Shown: positions 1 through 8,900 of the stretch, piece by piece
How the letters are laid out: every line of letters starts with the position of its first letter
How positions within the stretch are numbered: the stretch's first letter is position 1
NCBI GenBank assembly: GCA_900757715.1
Contig: CAAEOZ010000228.1
Location: forward strand, 1 to 29,925
Length of the DNA: 29,925 nucleotides
Source of the DNA: an uncultured Veillonella sp.
Lineage (GTDB): Bacteria > Bacillota > Negativicutes > Veillonellales > Veillonellaceae
Direction of reading: 5' to 3'
Program-made: the position numbers and the translations under genes
Notes under the pieces: generated by a model
The model's input: only the letters and a program-made list of their open reading frames with translations
Database searches by the model: none
What the model was told of the DNA's origin: nothing

Positions 1-517
1 TAGATTGCATAATCCCCGTATATAAAGCAGCATCACCAATATAGGGATATAGCTGAATGGTATAGATAATACCACCAATAATTTCAACACAGAAGGTATA
101 AATAGTTAGTTTCTTCGTAATATGTAGAAGCCCTTTCATGCCATCTTGCCCTACATCCTCTGACAAAAGCACGCGATTTTTTAGACCTACCCGTCGCCCT
201 AATACTAGAGCAATAATAGTGGTAAACGAAACAATCCCCAATCCACCTAATTGGATAAGGATTACCATGACGATTTTGCCAAACAAGGACCAATGATAAT
301 AGGTATCTACTGTCGTCAAGCCTGTTACAGAAACACAAGATACTGCGGTAAAAGCTGCATCCACAAGCGTTGTACTATTGCTTTGAGCATTTGATATGGG
401 CAACATAAGTAATATCGTCCCTATAGTCATGGCAGCCAAAAAGCTAAGGGCTAATAGACGATAAGGATTTTGTTGCATATATTGCTGAACTTGATTTTTT
501 GAAATATTTTGCCACAT
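1..517 (-). CDS. TrkH/KtrB-family potassium uptake channel subunit (N-terminal part, runs off window)
   Basis: Membrane pore subunit of a Trk/Ktr-type K+ uptake system in the inner membrane. The frame is open from ATG at 517 to the window edge (172 complete codons), so only the N-terminal part is visible. It starts MWQNISKNQVQQYMQQNPYR, followed by a hydrophobic helix (LLALSFLAAMTIGTILLMLP). The first pore-loop motif AAFTAVSCVSVTGLTTVDTY is the TrkH selectivity-filter signature, and the next helix is VMVILIQLGGLGIVSFTTII, also typical of the family. ATG 517 is the first start after an in-frame stop at about 533-535, with an AGGA about 10 bases upstream. The gene begins 10 bases after the pfkB-type kinase stop, so the two are probably co-transcribed. 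The cytosolic TrkA/KtrA partner is not in the window. Confidence 0.88.
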   Translation of the reverse strand, partial: MWQNISKNQVQQYMQQNPYRLLALSFLAAMTIGTILLMLPISNAQSNSTTLVDAAFTAVSCVSVTGLTTVDTYYHWSLFGKIVMVILIQLGGLGIVSFTTIIALVLGRRVGLKNRVLLSEDVGQDGMKGLLHITKKLTIYTFCVEIIGGIIYTIQLYPYIGDAALYTGIMQS

Positions 518-527
518 AACCGTAGTC

Positions 528-1544
528 CTATCCTATAAGTTCCTGCACTGACTGTAACGTTGGTAGTGGACTTCGCCCGCCTATGCCTTGTGTATTTAAA
601 GAAGCTACCGCAGATGCAAAAATAGCGGCTTTCTCTAAATCGGAGTGCGCACAATGTTTGATCAACTCTACAGCACGTATAGATGCACCGTGAGACTTAC
701 TCGTTGAAATCGTTTCTTGCCCCTTCATATGATTAATTATATGTGCTAAATTAGCTAAAAAAGCACCATGAAAGCTATCCCCTGCCCCCGTAGTATCTAC
801 TATACTTTTCTGCGGGAATGGCTCACAACGATACGCTGTACCATCAGGCCATACAAAATAGCTACCATTAGCCCCATCCGTAACACCTGCAATTAAAGCA
901 CCACGGTCATGAATGATACGACAAGCATCTTCTAAATTAGTTGCGCCCGTATATTTTTCAGCATAGTCGCGAGCTACGATAACGATATGACTATCTTCTG
1001 TAATAGGCTTCATATCTTCATCGTAACGCTGAGCACCACCATCTAAAGAAATGATAGTCCCTGCCTCTTTCGCTACAGCCATAGCAGAACGCATGAGTTG
1101 GCGATGTCGACCATTAATATGCAAAATATAAGCGTCTTCTATCAATTGCTTATGAACCTCTAAAAAATCGGGCTCAGTTGCAGTAGATCGTTCAAAAAAT
1201 ACAGCACGCTCACCAGTACTCTGTTTTACGAGGATTGTAGCCACCCCACTATTAGTACCACTTTCAACTTGAATTGCATTTGTATTAACATTGTATTTTT
1301 CAAAGTCATCTAATATGTGACGACCTACCATGTCATCGCCAATACTATCAATCATAGCCGTACGAGCACCATATTTTCCGGCCACCGCTAGTGCTGTAGC
1401 CACTGGCCCACCACCATCGGTAGTAGACGATACGACTTGCTGTACCTCACGGCCCGTTGGATAATGATCCACAACTATAAAACGGTCTAATGTACTAGCA
1501 CCGATGCCTACGATATCTATATTTTTTTGAGGAAATATACTCAT
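528..1544 (-). CDS. PfkB/ribokinase-family carbohydrate kinase
   Basis: Cytosolic ATP-dependent kinase of the ribokinase/PfkB superfamily; the substrate (sugar or nucleoside) cannot be assigned from sequence. The 338 residues are a normal family length. The N-terminal strand IDIVGIGASTLDRFIVVDHY is followed by the substrate-side glycine motif TDGGGPVATALAVAGKYGA (family pattern GGxxxN/A-A). The C-terminal PfkB signature VDTTGAGDSFHGAFLANLAH holds the catalytic Asp of the GAGD motif. The start has a strong AGGAGGT ribosome site 5-10 bases upstream. A 339-bp gap and a terminator separate it from the heme operon upstream. It directly precedes the TrkH-like gene, an unusual pairing that gives no functional clue. 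Confidence 0.9.
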   Translation of the reverse strand: MSIFPQKNIDIVGIGASTLDRFIVVDHYPTGREVQQVVSSTTDGGGPVATALAVAGKYGARTAMIDSIGDDMVGRHILDDFEKYNVNTNAIQVESGTNSGVATILVKQSTGERAVFFERSTATEPDFLEVHKQLIEDAYILHINGRHRQLMRSAMAVAKEAGTIISLDGGAQRYDEDMKPITEDSHIVIVARDYAEKYTGATNLEDACRIIHDRGALIAGVTDGANGSYFVWPDGTAYRCEPFPQKSIVDTTGAGDSFHGAFLANLAHIINHMKGQETISTSKSHGASIRAVELIKHCAHSDLEKAAIFASAVASLNTQGIGGRSPLPTLQSVQELIG

Positions 1545-1665
1545 ACTAACCTCCTAAACCTTTTATTAGCTATACAAGCCATATCACTTCACATCTTATA
1601 GATTCACTATCTTACTTATGGGTTTATGACTTTAACAACAATTTGTTTTTTATTGTCCTTATAGA

Positions 1666-1693
1666 CTTATACATCTATTCTTATACATCTATT
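1666..1693. repeat. 14-bp perfect tandem direct repeat (two copies)
   Basis: CTTATACATCTATT occurs twice head to tail (1666-1679 and 1680-1693), between the hutW terminator and the kinase gene. Spacing by one-and-a-third helical turns does not suggest a classical operator. Replication slippage is the simplest origin. Confidence 0.9.
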
Positions 1694-1750
1694 GTTATAC
1701 TTTTTAAAGTCATGTGAGTCTTATACCTACAGAATACCTTTCGCTCTATA

Positions 1751-1783
1751 AAAAGTAAACCCCAGACACTCGTCTGGGGTTAC
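1751..1783 (-). terminator. Rho-independent terminator of the heme-uptake operon
   Basis: A perfect 10-bp stem AACCCCAGAC (1758-1767) / GTCTGGGGTT (1772-1781) with a 4-nt loop. On the minus strand it is followed by a T-rich tract (TTTACTTTTTAT). It lies about 100 bases after the hutW stop and ends the receptor-exbBD-tonB-flavodoxin-hutW unit. Confidence 0.9.
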
Positions 1784-1883
1784 TCTGTACTACAAATAGT
1801 ACGTATATGTCACGTAATATGTCTTGTATATTATATGTTGGTTATTGGAAAAGGTTGTTAGAATTGAGGTGTAACATAACAGT

Positions 1884-3524
1884 TTAAGACATCATACGCT
1901 CCATCATATATTCAATCTCATCAGCACTCAAATTGTACATAGCTAGTACCATTCGTTCTGCTGCTTCCCCAGAAGCACCGCTCTTTGCAATTTCAGCTTT
2001 CGCCTTAGCAATGAGAGCTTCTTTACGCTGTGCTTCAGAATCTTCATCAGTTGGTACAGAAATATTAGCTTTACCTTGGCCAATCCCCCGTACCTCTTGA
2101 TTAGGATTGTCTTTAGAAGTTGTTTTTGTATCTTGTGCAGCTACTGCTTCTACAGCAAAGGAGTTCTTACCAGTCAGGATATATTCAACGGCTTCTAATG
2201 TACTTTGTGTAAGATTTACAGTCCAGAATTCACCTGCTGCAGTCAATTTATAAAGTAAACCATTATAGGCAACAAGACCGCGTTTTTCCCATAATTTATA
2301 GAGCCAGTTCAATTCATCTAGTCTTGAATCCAGTTTTACTAAACTCATAATATTGAGGAACCCTTGTTCTAATTGACTTACTACTTGGTTTACGATAGGT
2401 TGTAAATCACTTTGTTTCATAAGGGCCATAAATGGTTTTTCACCGCGGGTAACCATATCTTCGTATGGTTTTAATGCACGATGTAACATCATACCATAAC
2501 CGTCGACGTTACCACCTGCACCACTGCCAAATGGGAACATTGAAACGCCCGATTTAGCTAAAGTGTTATACAAGCTACGTTCACGATTATTAGCACTCCA
2601 GTGAGCGGCACTCAATCGACGATAGGAGCGTTCATCAAGGTATTTACGACCGAATTCAAACATCTCACCTTGCATCGCAGTTGTGGCTGCAGCTGGAACT
2701 TTGCCGTTTGCAATGTCTTTATTGAGATCACTACCATCAAATACATTTAATTGATATAGATCCGCACCATCTACGCCAGAGCTTACCAAATCTGCTAAGT
2801 CTTGTTCCCAAACCTCCATAGTTTGACCAGGCAAACCATAGATCAAGTCAATAACAACAGAGCATTGACCATAAGCTTTCAAGACAGATAAACGTTCTAA
2901 TACGGTTTCTTTCGTATCTAAACGTCCTACCATTTGACGTACTTCTGTATTGAAAGATTGTACACCGATGGACATACGGTTAACACCGTTTGCCATCCAA
3001 ACTTCAAGATTTTCAGGAATTAAATCGTGAATACGACCTTCTAAGGTAAGTTCGTAATCATTTGCCAATGGCAAGTACGCTTTAATTGCTTTAAGCAGTC
3101 TTTCAGAGTTTGTAGGAGATAAAGATGTTGGTGTGCCACCGCCGATAAACAAGGCATGGATTAAGCCATCTTTTAATCTCGGACGCTCACTAGCGAGCTT
3201 TAATTCACTGATAAGACCATCAATATATTGGTCTTCAACACTTTGACTCGTACCGTTTTGGAAGAATCCACAATATGTGCATTTTGTCTTACAAAACGGA
3301 ATATGAATGTAAGCGCATTGCATTTCGCCCTTTTTAGGAGCCCCATTCATTAATGCATCCCAAACGGCTTGCGTTTCTTTTGGAGAAACGAGCGTACCAT
3401 TGAGACCTGCATGAACAACACGTTTATGAGGAAATGCACCACTCATCGGATTATCGCATTCTAAACCTAGTTGTAGGTTTCGCTGCTTCTCCGGAATGGA
3501 CTCAAAGAAACTTGCTAAACTCAT
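1884..3524 (-). CDS. hutW: HutW/ChuW-like radical SAM enzyme, anaerobic heme degradation
   Basis: Cytosolic radical-SAM enzyme of the HemN-like HutW/ChuW group. Characterised relatives open the porphyrin ring of heme by radical methyl transfer without oxygen, freeing iron and giving an anaerobilin-type tetrapyrrole. AYIHIPFCKTKCTYCGFFQN (about residues 71-90) carries the CxxxCxxC cluster ligands C78, C82 and C85, followed by the FFQN run typical of HutW. FIGGGTPTSLSP and the MSIGVQSFN segment are HemN-like SAM-binding elements. The N-terminal GAFPHKRVVHAG resembles the HutW lead-in. At 546 residues it is about 100 longer than usual. The extra part is a C-terminal Lys/Ala/Glu-rich tail (from about residue 455) of unknown role. 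It is last in the receptor-exbB-exbD-tonB-flavodoxin operon, which supports a heme role. A coproporphyrinogen dehydrogenase function is less likely given this context. Confidence 0.88.
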   Translation of the reverse strand: MSLASFFESIPEKQRNLQLGLECDNPMSGAFPHKRVVHAGLNGTLVSPKETQAVWDALMNGAPKKGEMQCAYIHIPFCKTKCTYCGFFQNGTSQSVEDQYIDGLISELKLASERPRLKDGLIHALFIGGGTPTSLSPTNSERLLKAIKAYLPLANDYELTLEGRIHDLIPENLEVWMANGVNRMSIGVQSFNTEVRQMVGRLDTKETVLERLSVLKAYGQCSVVIDLIYGLPGQTMEVWEQDLADLVSSGVDGADLYQLNVFDGSDLNKDIANGKVPAAATTAMQGEMFEFGRKYLDERSYRRLSAAHWSANNRERSLYNTLAKSGVSMFPFGSGAGGNVDGYGMMLHRALKPYEDMVTRGEKPFMALMKQSDLQPIVNQVVSQLEQGFLNIMSLVKLDSRLDELNWLYKLWEKRGLVAYNGLLYKLTAAGEFWTVNLTQSTLEAVEYILTGKNSFAVEAVAAQDTKTTSKDNPNQEVRGIGQGKANISVPTDEDSEAQRKEALIAKAKAEIAKSGASGEAAERMVLAMYNLSADEIEYMMERMMS

Positions 3525-3545
3525 ACTCCAATCCCCTTTCAGAAA

Positions 3546-4064
3546 TTAGGCTTGCAACTTTGCAAGTACAGATTTTGTGAATTCTTTTGCATTTGCAAAG
3601 TCTTGTTCGTCTGGATGAGTTTCAGCCGCTTTATGTAACGCATCGCGTTCTGGACTTTGACCATGTGCAGATCCAGGTGGGAACATTTTATACATCATTT
3701 CGATTACTTTAGGATCGATTTTACCTTGGCATACAAACCCATCTACAAGGGATTCTTTGTTTTGCAACAATGTAGATGCTTTATCGATACTTTCACGAGC
3801 GTGATCAGAATCAGCATACATACCCAACGTAGCAAAGAATACGATGTTAGGATTTGTCAAAGTTTCAATCAACTTAGCCGCTTCTTTGTTAGCTGTACCG
3901 CGGTCTACCCAGAAACCTAAGAACACAGTATCATAATCAGCTAAATTTTCAGGTGCATCTTTTACAGGAACGCAAGGTGTACCTTCAGGCATAACGGAAG
4001 CCATTGCTTCCGCTACACTTTTAGTATTTCCCGTAAGGGAGGAATATAAAATAATAGATTTCAT
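3546..4064 (-). CDS. Flavodoxin-family protein, likely electron donor or anaerobilin reductase
   Basis: Small FMN-binding electron carrier (172 residues). The N-terminus MKSIILYSSLTGNTKSVAEA is the flavodoxin phosphate-binding loop (S-S-L-T-G-N-T). DYDTVFLGFWVDRGTANKEA and VFFATLGMYADSDHA match the flavodoxin subfamily that includes heme-associated flavodoxins such as fusobacterial HmuF. It lies 21 bases before hutW and 28 bases after tonB. From this position the inferred role is to feed electrons to the radical-SAM heme opener or to reduce its tetrapyrrole product. A general low-iron flavodoxin is the alternative. The AAGGAG-like ribosome site precedes ATG at 4064. Confidence 0.87.
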   Translation of the reverse strand: MKSIILYSSLTGNTKSVAEAMASVMPEGTPCVPVKDAPENLADYDTVFLGFWVDRGTANKEAAKLIETLTNPNIVFFATLGMYADSDHARESIDKASTLLQNKESLVDGFVCQGKIDPKVIEMMYKMFPPGSAHGQSPERDALHKAAETHPDEQDFANAKEFTKSVLAKLQA

Positions 4065-4092
4065 AATTATCTCCTTTATTACTTAGATAAAT

Positions 4093-4896
4093 TTATTCTT
4101 CTTCGTCTTCACCATCAGCCCGTACTACAAAGTGTACAGGAACTTCTACTGGTTGTATATCCCCTGTTTCATTTGGATACGGAGTCGCTCGTCGCACTGC
4201 ATCAAGAGCCGCTTCTACAAATATCTCATCCCCACCACTAGTTGGATATACATCTATTAAATTACCATTAGTATCTAATTTAGCCATTACATTAATTGTA
4301 ACATCTACGTTCATTTTACGTTTAATAGCCGCATAAGGAATTTGTTTTTGGCTATCTACAGCTGCATAAAAGCCCTCTACATTGAACGCTGCTTTACCTG
4401 TACCATGACCATCACCTTCACCAGTACCATCACCTGTACCAGTACCATGGCCTCTACCATCACCAACTCCAGTGCCTTCACCAGTACCATGACCACCGCC
4501 AGATCCGCCACCAGATCCAGGGCCGGTGCCACCAACAGCGGAATTATCACCGGATGTATTGCCTTTATTTTCACTTGCTTTAGCTGCCACATCTACTGCA
4601 TCAGGGATATCTGTTGCTGTAGATGGTTCAACATTTGCTACAACAGCCTTTGTTCTTGCCGCTACTTCATCTGCTGACAATGGTTTTGGGAACAGATCGG
4701 CTCTGTTACCTCCGCCACCACCAGCATGTCCACTGCCACCATCATCGAGCACACTTTGTGTGAGGTCGATTTCATAGGTATCCATTTCTTGAATGGCTGG
4801 AACCACTACAAAAAAGATTACAGCAATAAAGAGAGCAATAAGATGAACTACGGCGGATATAATGGCTGCTTTTTTCCATGATATGCCTAGTCCCAT
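4093..4896 (-). CDS. tonB: TonB energy-transducing protein with glycine-rich spacer
   Basis: Links the inner-membrane ExbB-ExbD proton motor to the outer-membrane receptors. It has an N-terminal signal-anchor helix (about residues 10-32), a periplasmic spacer, and a C-terminal TonB domain (about 170-260) with INVMAKLDTNGNLIDVYPTS and the AALDAVRRATPYP segment. The usual proline-rich PE/PK spacer is absent. Instead residues about 122-168 are almost entirely Gly with Thr, His, Asp and Glu, in HGTG / GTGEG-like repeats. The C-terminus is acidic (DGEDEEE). The gene starts 2 bases after the exbD stop with AAAGGA as ribosome site. Domain order and neighbours make the assignment firm; only the spacer is atypical. 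Confidence 0.92.
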   Translation of the reverse strand: MGLGISWKKAAIISAVVHLIALFIAVIFFVVVPAIQEMDTYEIDLTQSVLDDGGSGHAGGGGGNRADLFPKPLSADEVAARTKAVVANVEPSTATDIPDAVDVAAKASENKGNTSGDNSAVGGTGPGSGGGSGGGHGTGEGTGVGDGRGHGTGTGDGTGEGDGHGTGKAAFNVEGFYAAVDSQKQIPYAAIKRKMNVDVTINVMAKLDTNGNLIDVYPTSGGDEIFVEAALDAVRRATPYPNETGDIQPVEVPVHFVVRADGEDEEE

Positions 4897-4898
4897 AG

Positions 4899-5306
4899 TT
4901 ATCCTTTCTGTTCAGCTGCAATAGCTAAGCGTTTAACGCCAGATTGTTTTAACATGTCCATAATCGCTACTACTTGACCATGAGCCGCTCGTTTATCGGC
5001 TTGTAAGATAACACTAGCATTAGGGTTTTCTTGGATACGTTGTTTTACCATTGCCTCAGCATCGTCAATGCTCATTGGCTTGTTATCAATCGTAATATGA
5101 CCTTCCGCATCTAATGTTAAAACCACTGGTAATTGAGCTGGTGCAGAAGCACTAGTAGCCTGTGGTAATTGTACAGACAAGGCTTTTTGAGCCACTGTTT
5201 GCAAGCTGTTCATCATGAAGAATACCAACAAGAAGAAAATGATATCAATCATTGGAATGATCATGAATTCCGGCTTAGTTTTCATACGAAAGCTTTGCAA
5301 GTTCAT
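4899..5306 (-). CDS. exbD: ExbD biopolymer transport protein
   Basis: Proton-channel subunit of the TonB motor. It has one membrane helix, IIPMIDIIFFLLVFFMMN, with the conserved proton-carrying Asp (D21 from the chosen start), then a periplasmic domain ending MLKQSGVKRLAIAAEQKG. I chose ATG 5306 (MNLQSF), 2 bases after the exbB stop and preceded by GGGTGG, rather than the GTG at 5318 that would overlap exbB. The 135 residues match the family. Tight coupling to exbB and tonB indicates stoichiometric translation. Confidence 0.93.
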   Translation of the reverse strand: MNLQSFRMKTKPEFMIIPMIDIIFFLLVFFMMNSLQTVAQKALSVQLPQATSASAPAQLPVVLTLDAEGHITIDNKPMSIDDAEAMVKQRIQENPNASVILQADKRAAHGQVVAIMDMLKQSGVKRLAIAAEQKG

Positions 5307-5308
5307 AA

Positions 5309-5926
5309 CTATTTCCACCCTTCTCGTTTAGCTGTAACTATATTTACACACATATTTTCAATTTGGTTAATAATGGAGTCCAAACGATGACTAAAAATTG
5401 TGTAAACGATAAATGCCATTATGGCCACACATAAGCCAGATGCTGTCGCGATAAGCGCCTCACCTACACCACCAGTAATGGCAGATGCACCCGCACCGGA
5501 GTCAAGGATACTGAAAGAGCCAATCATACCTGTTACTGTACCAAGCAAGCCCAATAATGGAGAAATTGTAACTGTTGCACTTAAGTAGTCCATATATTTT
5601 CGGAAACCAACTGCATCAACCCCCATTTGATCAGCAAAAGCGGTCTTCATTGCTTCTTCGCTAGAATCATTTTTTAAACCTGCTTCCGCAATACGACTTG
5701 CAATAGAAGGGTTCTCTTTAATTACTTTATCAATTTCATCCCAACGTTGTAATTTTGCGAATTCATTTACGGCATGAGTTACAACAAATGTTTTACCTGC
5801 ATACTTACGATAGAAGAAAGCACGTTCTGCAGCTATAGCGATAACCATGAAAGACAAGAGTAACAATGGATACATTACATACCCGCCACTATGAAATAAG
5901 TGAATGACATAATTTAAATTTTCCAT
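5309..5926 (-). CDS. exbB: ExbB/TolQ-family proton channel protein
   Basis: Inner-membrane scaffold of the TonB motor (205 residues, MotA/TolQ/ExbB family). Three membrane segments are visible: about residues 15-35, 116-140 and 155-178. The family signature ISPLLGLLGTVTGMIGSFSI lies in the second, and the GGVGEALIATASGLCVAIMA stretch in the third. It starts 35 bases after the receptor stop with an AAAGG ribosome site and ends 2 bases before exbD. No TolA or Pal neighbours are present, so it is an ExbB rather than a TolQ by context. Confidence 0.94.
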   Translation of the reverse strand: MENLNYVIHLFHSGGYVMYPLLLLSFMVIAIAAERAFFYRKYAGKTFVVTHAVNEFAKLQRWDEIDKVIKENPSIASRIAEAGLKNDSSEEAMKTAFADQMGVDAVGFRKYMDYLSATVTISPLLGLLGTVTGMIGSFSILDSGAGASAITGGVGEALIATASGLCVAIMAFIVYTIFSHRLDSIINQIENMCVNIVTAKREGWK

Positions 5927-5961
5927 ATTAGTAACCTTTCTGCCTGTTTACAGACTGAGCA

Positions 5962-8900
5962 TTAGAACCTATAGGTTCCTTGAATTCGTGTATAATCGCC
6001 TAACTTAAAGCTTTCACTACCATATAAAGTGTCTCGTTTATTAGTGCCCTTCGCATCGAAAGTATAGAATGCTTCAAGGAGCAAGTCCTTGCGCGGTACA
6101 TAGCCGGCACCAAATGTAAAGCTGCGAACACCATCTAAATAACGATCAGGTACTGCACCCGTACCATTACCACCGAAGAAGGAGCCATGTTCAAAGTATT
6201 TGTAATCGATGAACGCATTCCAAGATTTCGGAACATCTAAATCAGCACGTCCAATATCTAAACGAGCCATCCAGAAGTGTGGTGTGCCGCCCATTTGATG
6301 ACCTTTTAGAGTAAAGTCTGCTGTGCCACGTTCATGTTGATATACGGTATTACCATTGAGGTAACGTCCTAAGTTAGAACGGTTTTGACCATAATCAACT
6401 GTAACAGCTGCATTAGCACCAAGTTGATACTTAGCACCGATACCAAACACATGAGCTACATTGGAGAAGCTGTATTCATCATTACTGTTACCATTAGCAT
6501 TTAAATATGTATGGGTTTTACCGCCAAAGGAACGTAAGTACCAAGCTTGTAAACCAAGACGAGAACCAATTTGCTTCTTATATTGAATAAAGGCTGCCTT
6601 ATCAATAGCTGGTATAGTATCTTTTTCAAGAACTACACCTTCTGTTCTAATCAAATTACCAATGATCTTACCAATTGCTTCACGTGGCAATTTATTTTCA
6701 GATTCCGCATCATGTACAACTTTTTCAAGATTATACATATAGTTAAACAATGCATTAGGCATACCCCAACCATAGTAAGAACCACCTTCGCCATAATCAC
6801 CAGAGGACATGGTGAAGTTCTTTTTGTAAATGGCATCTTTAGCATCATAATCACTAAATACGTATTTACCACTATCGTATTTGTAAGTCTTTGCACCTAA
6901 GAAGCCAGTGAATTCATAATCACTTGACGGTTGACCATAGTAATCATAAGATTTCTTAAATGTACCATCAGCTTGTTTCACCCAAACTTCATCAAGCCCA
7001 CTATTGTTATAATTACTCCAGTTATCTTTTGCATTATATTTGGCAATTTCTGTAATCGATTGATTAATCTCAGCTGCATGTTTATCAACATACTCTTTAG
7101 GATTAAGCAAGGCTTCTTTATTATCAGAGGATACGATAAGACCTTTTGCCTTTTCTTTCATAGATTCAGGGTACAATGGGGAATTTACGTTATACATAAT
7201 GTCGCCTGTTTTATACAGTTTTTCCCCTGTTTTCTTATTGGTGATTTCATACATTGCATACCCACCAGATGGGATATCAAGGGAGAATTTAGTCCCTGCC
7301 ATATCTGTAGGATATGCTTTTGTAAGAATATCTTGTAATCGACCCATAATTTGAGCTTGTTTTTTCTGAGTTTCAGCTAATTTAGCATTAGCCTTTTCAA
7401 TTTCTTGATCACGGTTCGGATTACTCCATCTTAAGTCTAAGCTTTCTTTATAAGCTTCGTATTCAGCTTGCAAGTCTTTGATCTGTTGATAGAAGTAGAG
7501 GCTATCTGTCTTACCTTTGTAGGTGGAGTTATAAATACCAGTTGGACTATCTGGAGCTGCCGGATCTGTTGAGGTCTTCTTCTCACCATCAGAACCGGTT
7601 TTAGTAGCACTCTCAATATCATATGGATAATCATCACGATTAATACCAATCAATTCAGCTGCTGTTGGTGGTCTAAAGATAACTTTGTGCACTGCATGAG
7701 TATATGCAGAATCAGTGATACCTGTACTATGTTTGAAAGTACCAACACCAATACGAACTTGAGAATCATGGCCATTCCAAACAGCACGAACGCCGTCATA
7801 AGATTGACCAAACCAGTAGCCACTAGCACCCATAGACTCAGTTAAACGCCCTACAGATACGTCCCATTTCTTAACGCGTCTTGTAAGATCAACTGTATCA
7901 AGTCGTTGATGGTTGAGACCTTTGGAATCAGATTTTGTCCAGCTTGTATCTACTCCACTCATACCACTCATACTGCCAATAACCTTGAGGTTTGTGAACT
8001 CATTAAGCCGAGCATCAAAGCCAAGGCGTAAGCGTTGTTCAAAACTATGACGATTAGCATCGTACATATTGGCTTTTGCAGAACCGATGGCAGAATTCGA
8101 TCTAAATGGAGATTGTGGTCTATTAGAACCATCATGTGCCATCCAACGTGCTCTATAGTCGCCAACCATTGTAATACCACGTTCTTTAGTGGTATCGAAA
8201 TCAGAACGAATAAAGTCAGTTAAACGAACTACATCAGCTACGTTTTGTACACCAGATTCAGAGTTTACCACTTCACCATTAGCTACATTAGCACCTGTAA
8301 CATTCGCACCATCTTTAGTTTTTCCGATAGCCGAAGTTTTGCTGCTATCGCCACCACCAAATTTAAGGTTAACACCCATGCGATATACACGCTCTTGAGT
8401 AGCACGATCATCATCGCGATGGTTAAAAATATTGTTGATACCGAAATACATCATGGCATTTTTATTGAAACGTTTTTGAATCATTACATTCCAAATGCCA
8501 AATGTTTTCTTTTCATACATTTGTTTCTTATATACGCCAGCATCACCAGACAAGATATCTGGCCAGTAGTTACCACCGTTATTAAGAGTATTACTATCAA
8601 GCATATTAATATAGTAATCACCCCAGATGGAGCCATTCCAACCGGATTTAGGGTTATCATAAGTAATGCCAATATCAACTTTGTGCATTGGTTTATCCAA
8701 TAATTGACGTGGCATGGATGGATCGCTTTTGTTGATAGCGTGTAAATATGTATAACCTAATTTACCAGACCAATATTTGCCAAATTTTTGTTGTACTTCC
8801 GCTTGCAGCCCTGTAATTTCAGCTTTACCAATATTTTTAAAGCTGTAAATCATATCCGGGGCACGTTGGTATTTCGCATCACCTTTAAGATATGGTGCAA

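Larger units (their letters stand above)
1545..1883. other. Intergenic region with terminator and a 14-bp tandem repeat
   Basis: No gene is visible. The region holds the ribosome site of the kinase (about 1548-1554), a perfect 14-bp direct tandem repeat at 1666-1693, and the terminator of the upstream hutW operon at 1751-1783. A promoter for the kinase-TrkH unit must lie between 1555 and about 1740, but no convincing -35/-10 pair stood out by eye. Confidence 0.6.

Noticed and set aside
84..338. Minus-strand 84-residue frame near the left edge
   Set aside because: It is out of frame with the TrkH-like sequence, which has strong family motifs over the same DNA.
4342..4777. Plus-strand Thr/Ser-rich frames opposite tonB
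   Set aside because: They arise from the antisense of the glycine-rich repeats and have no start signals of their own.
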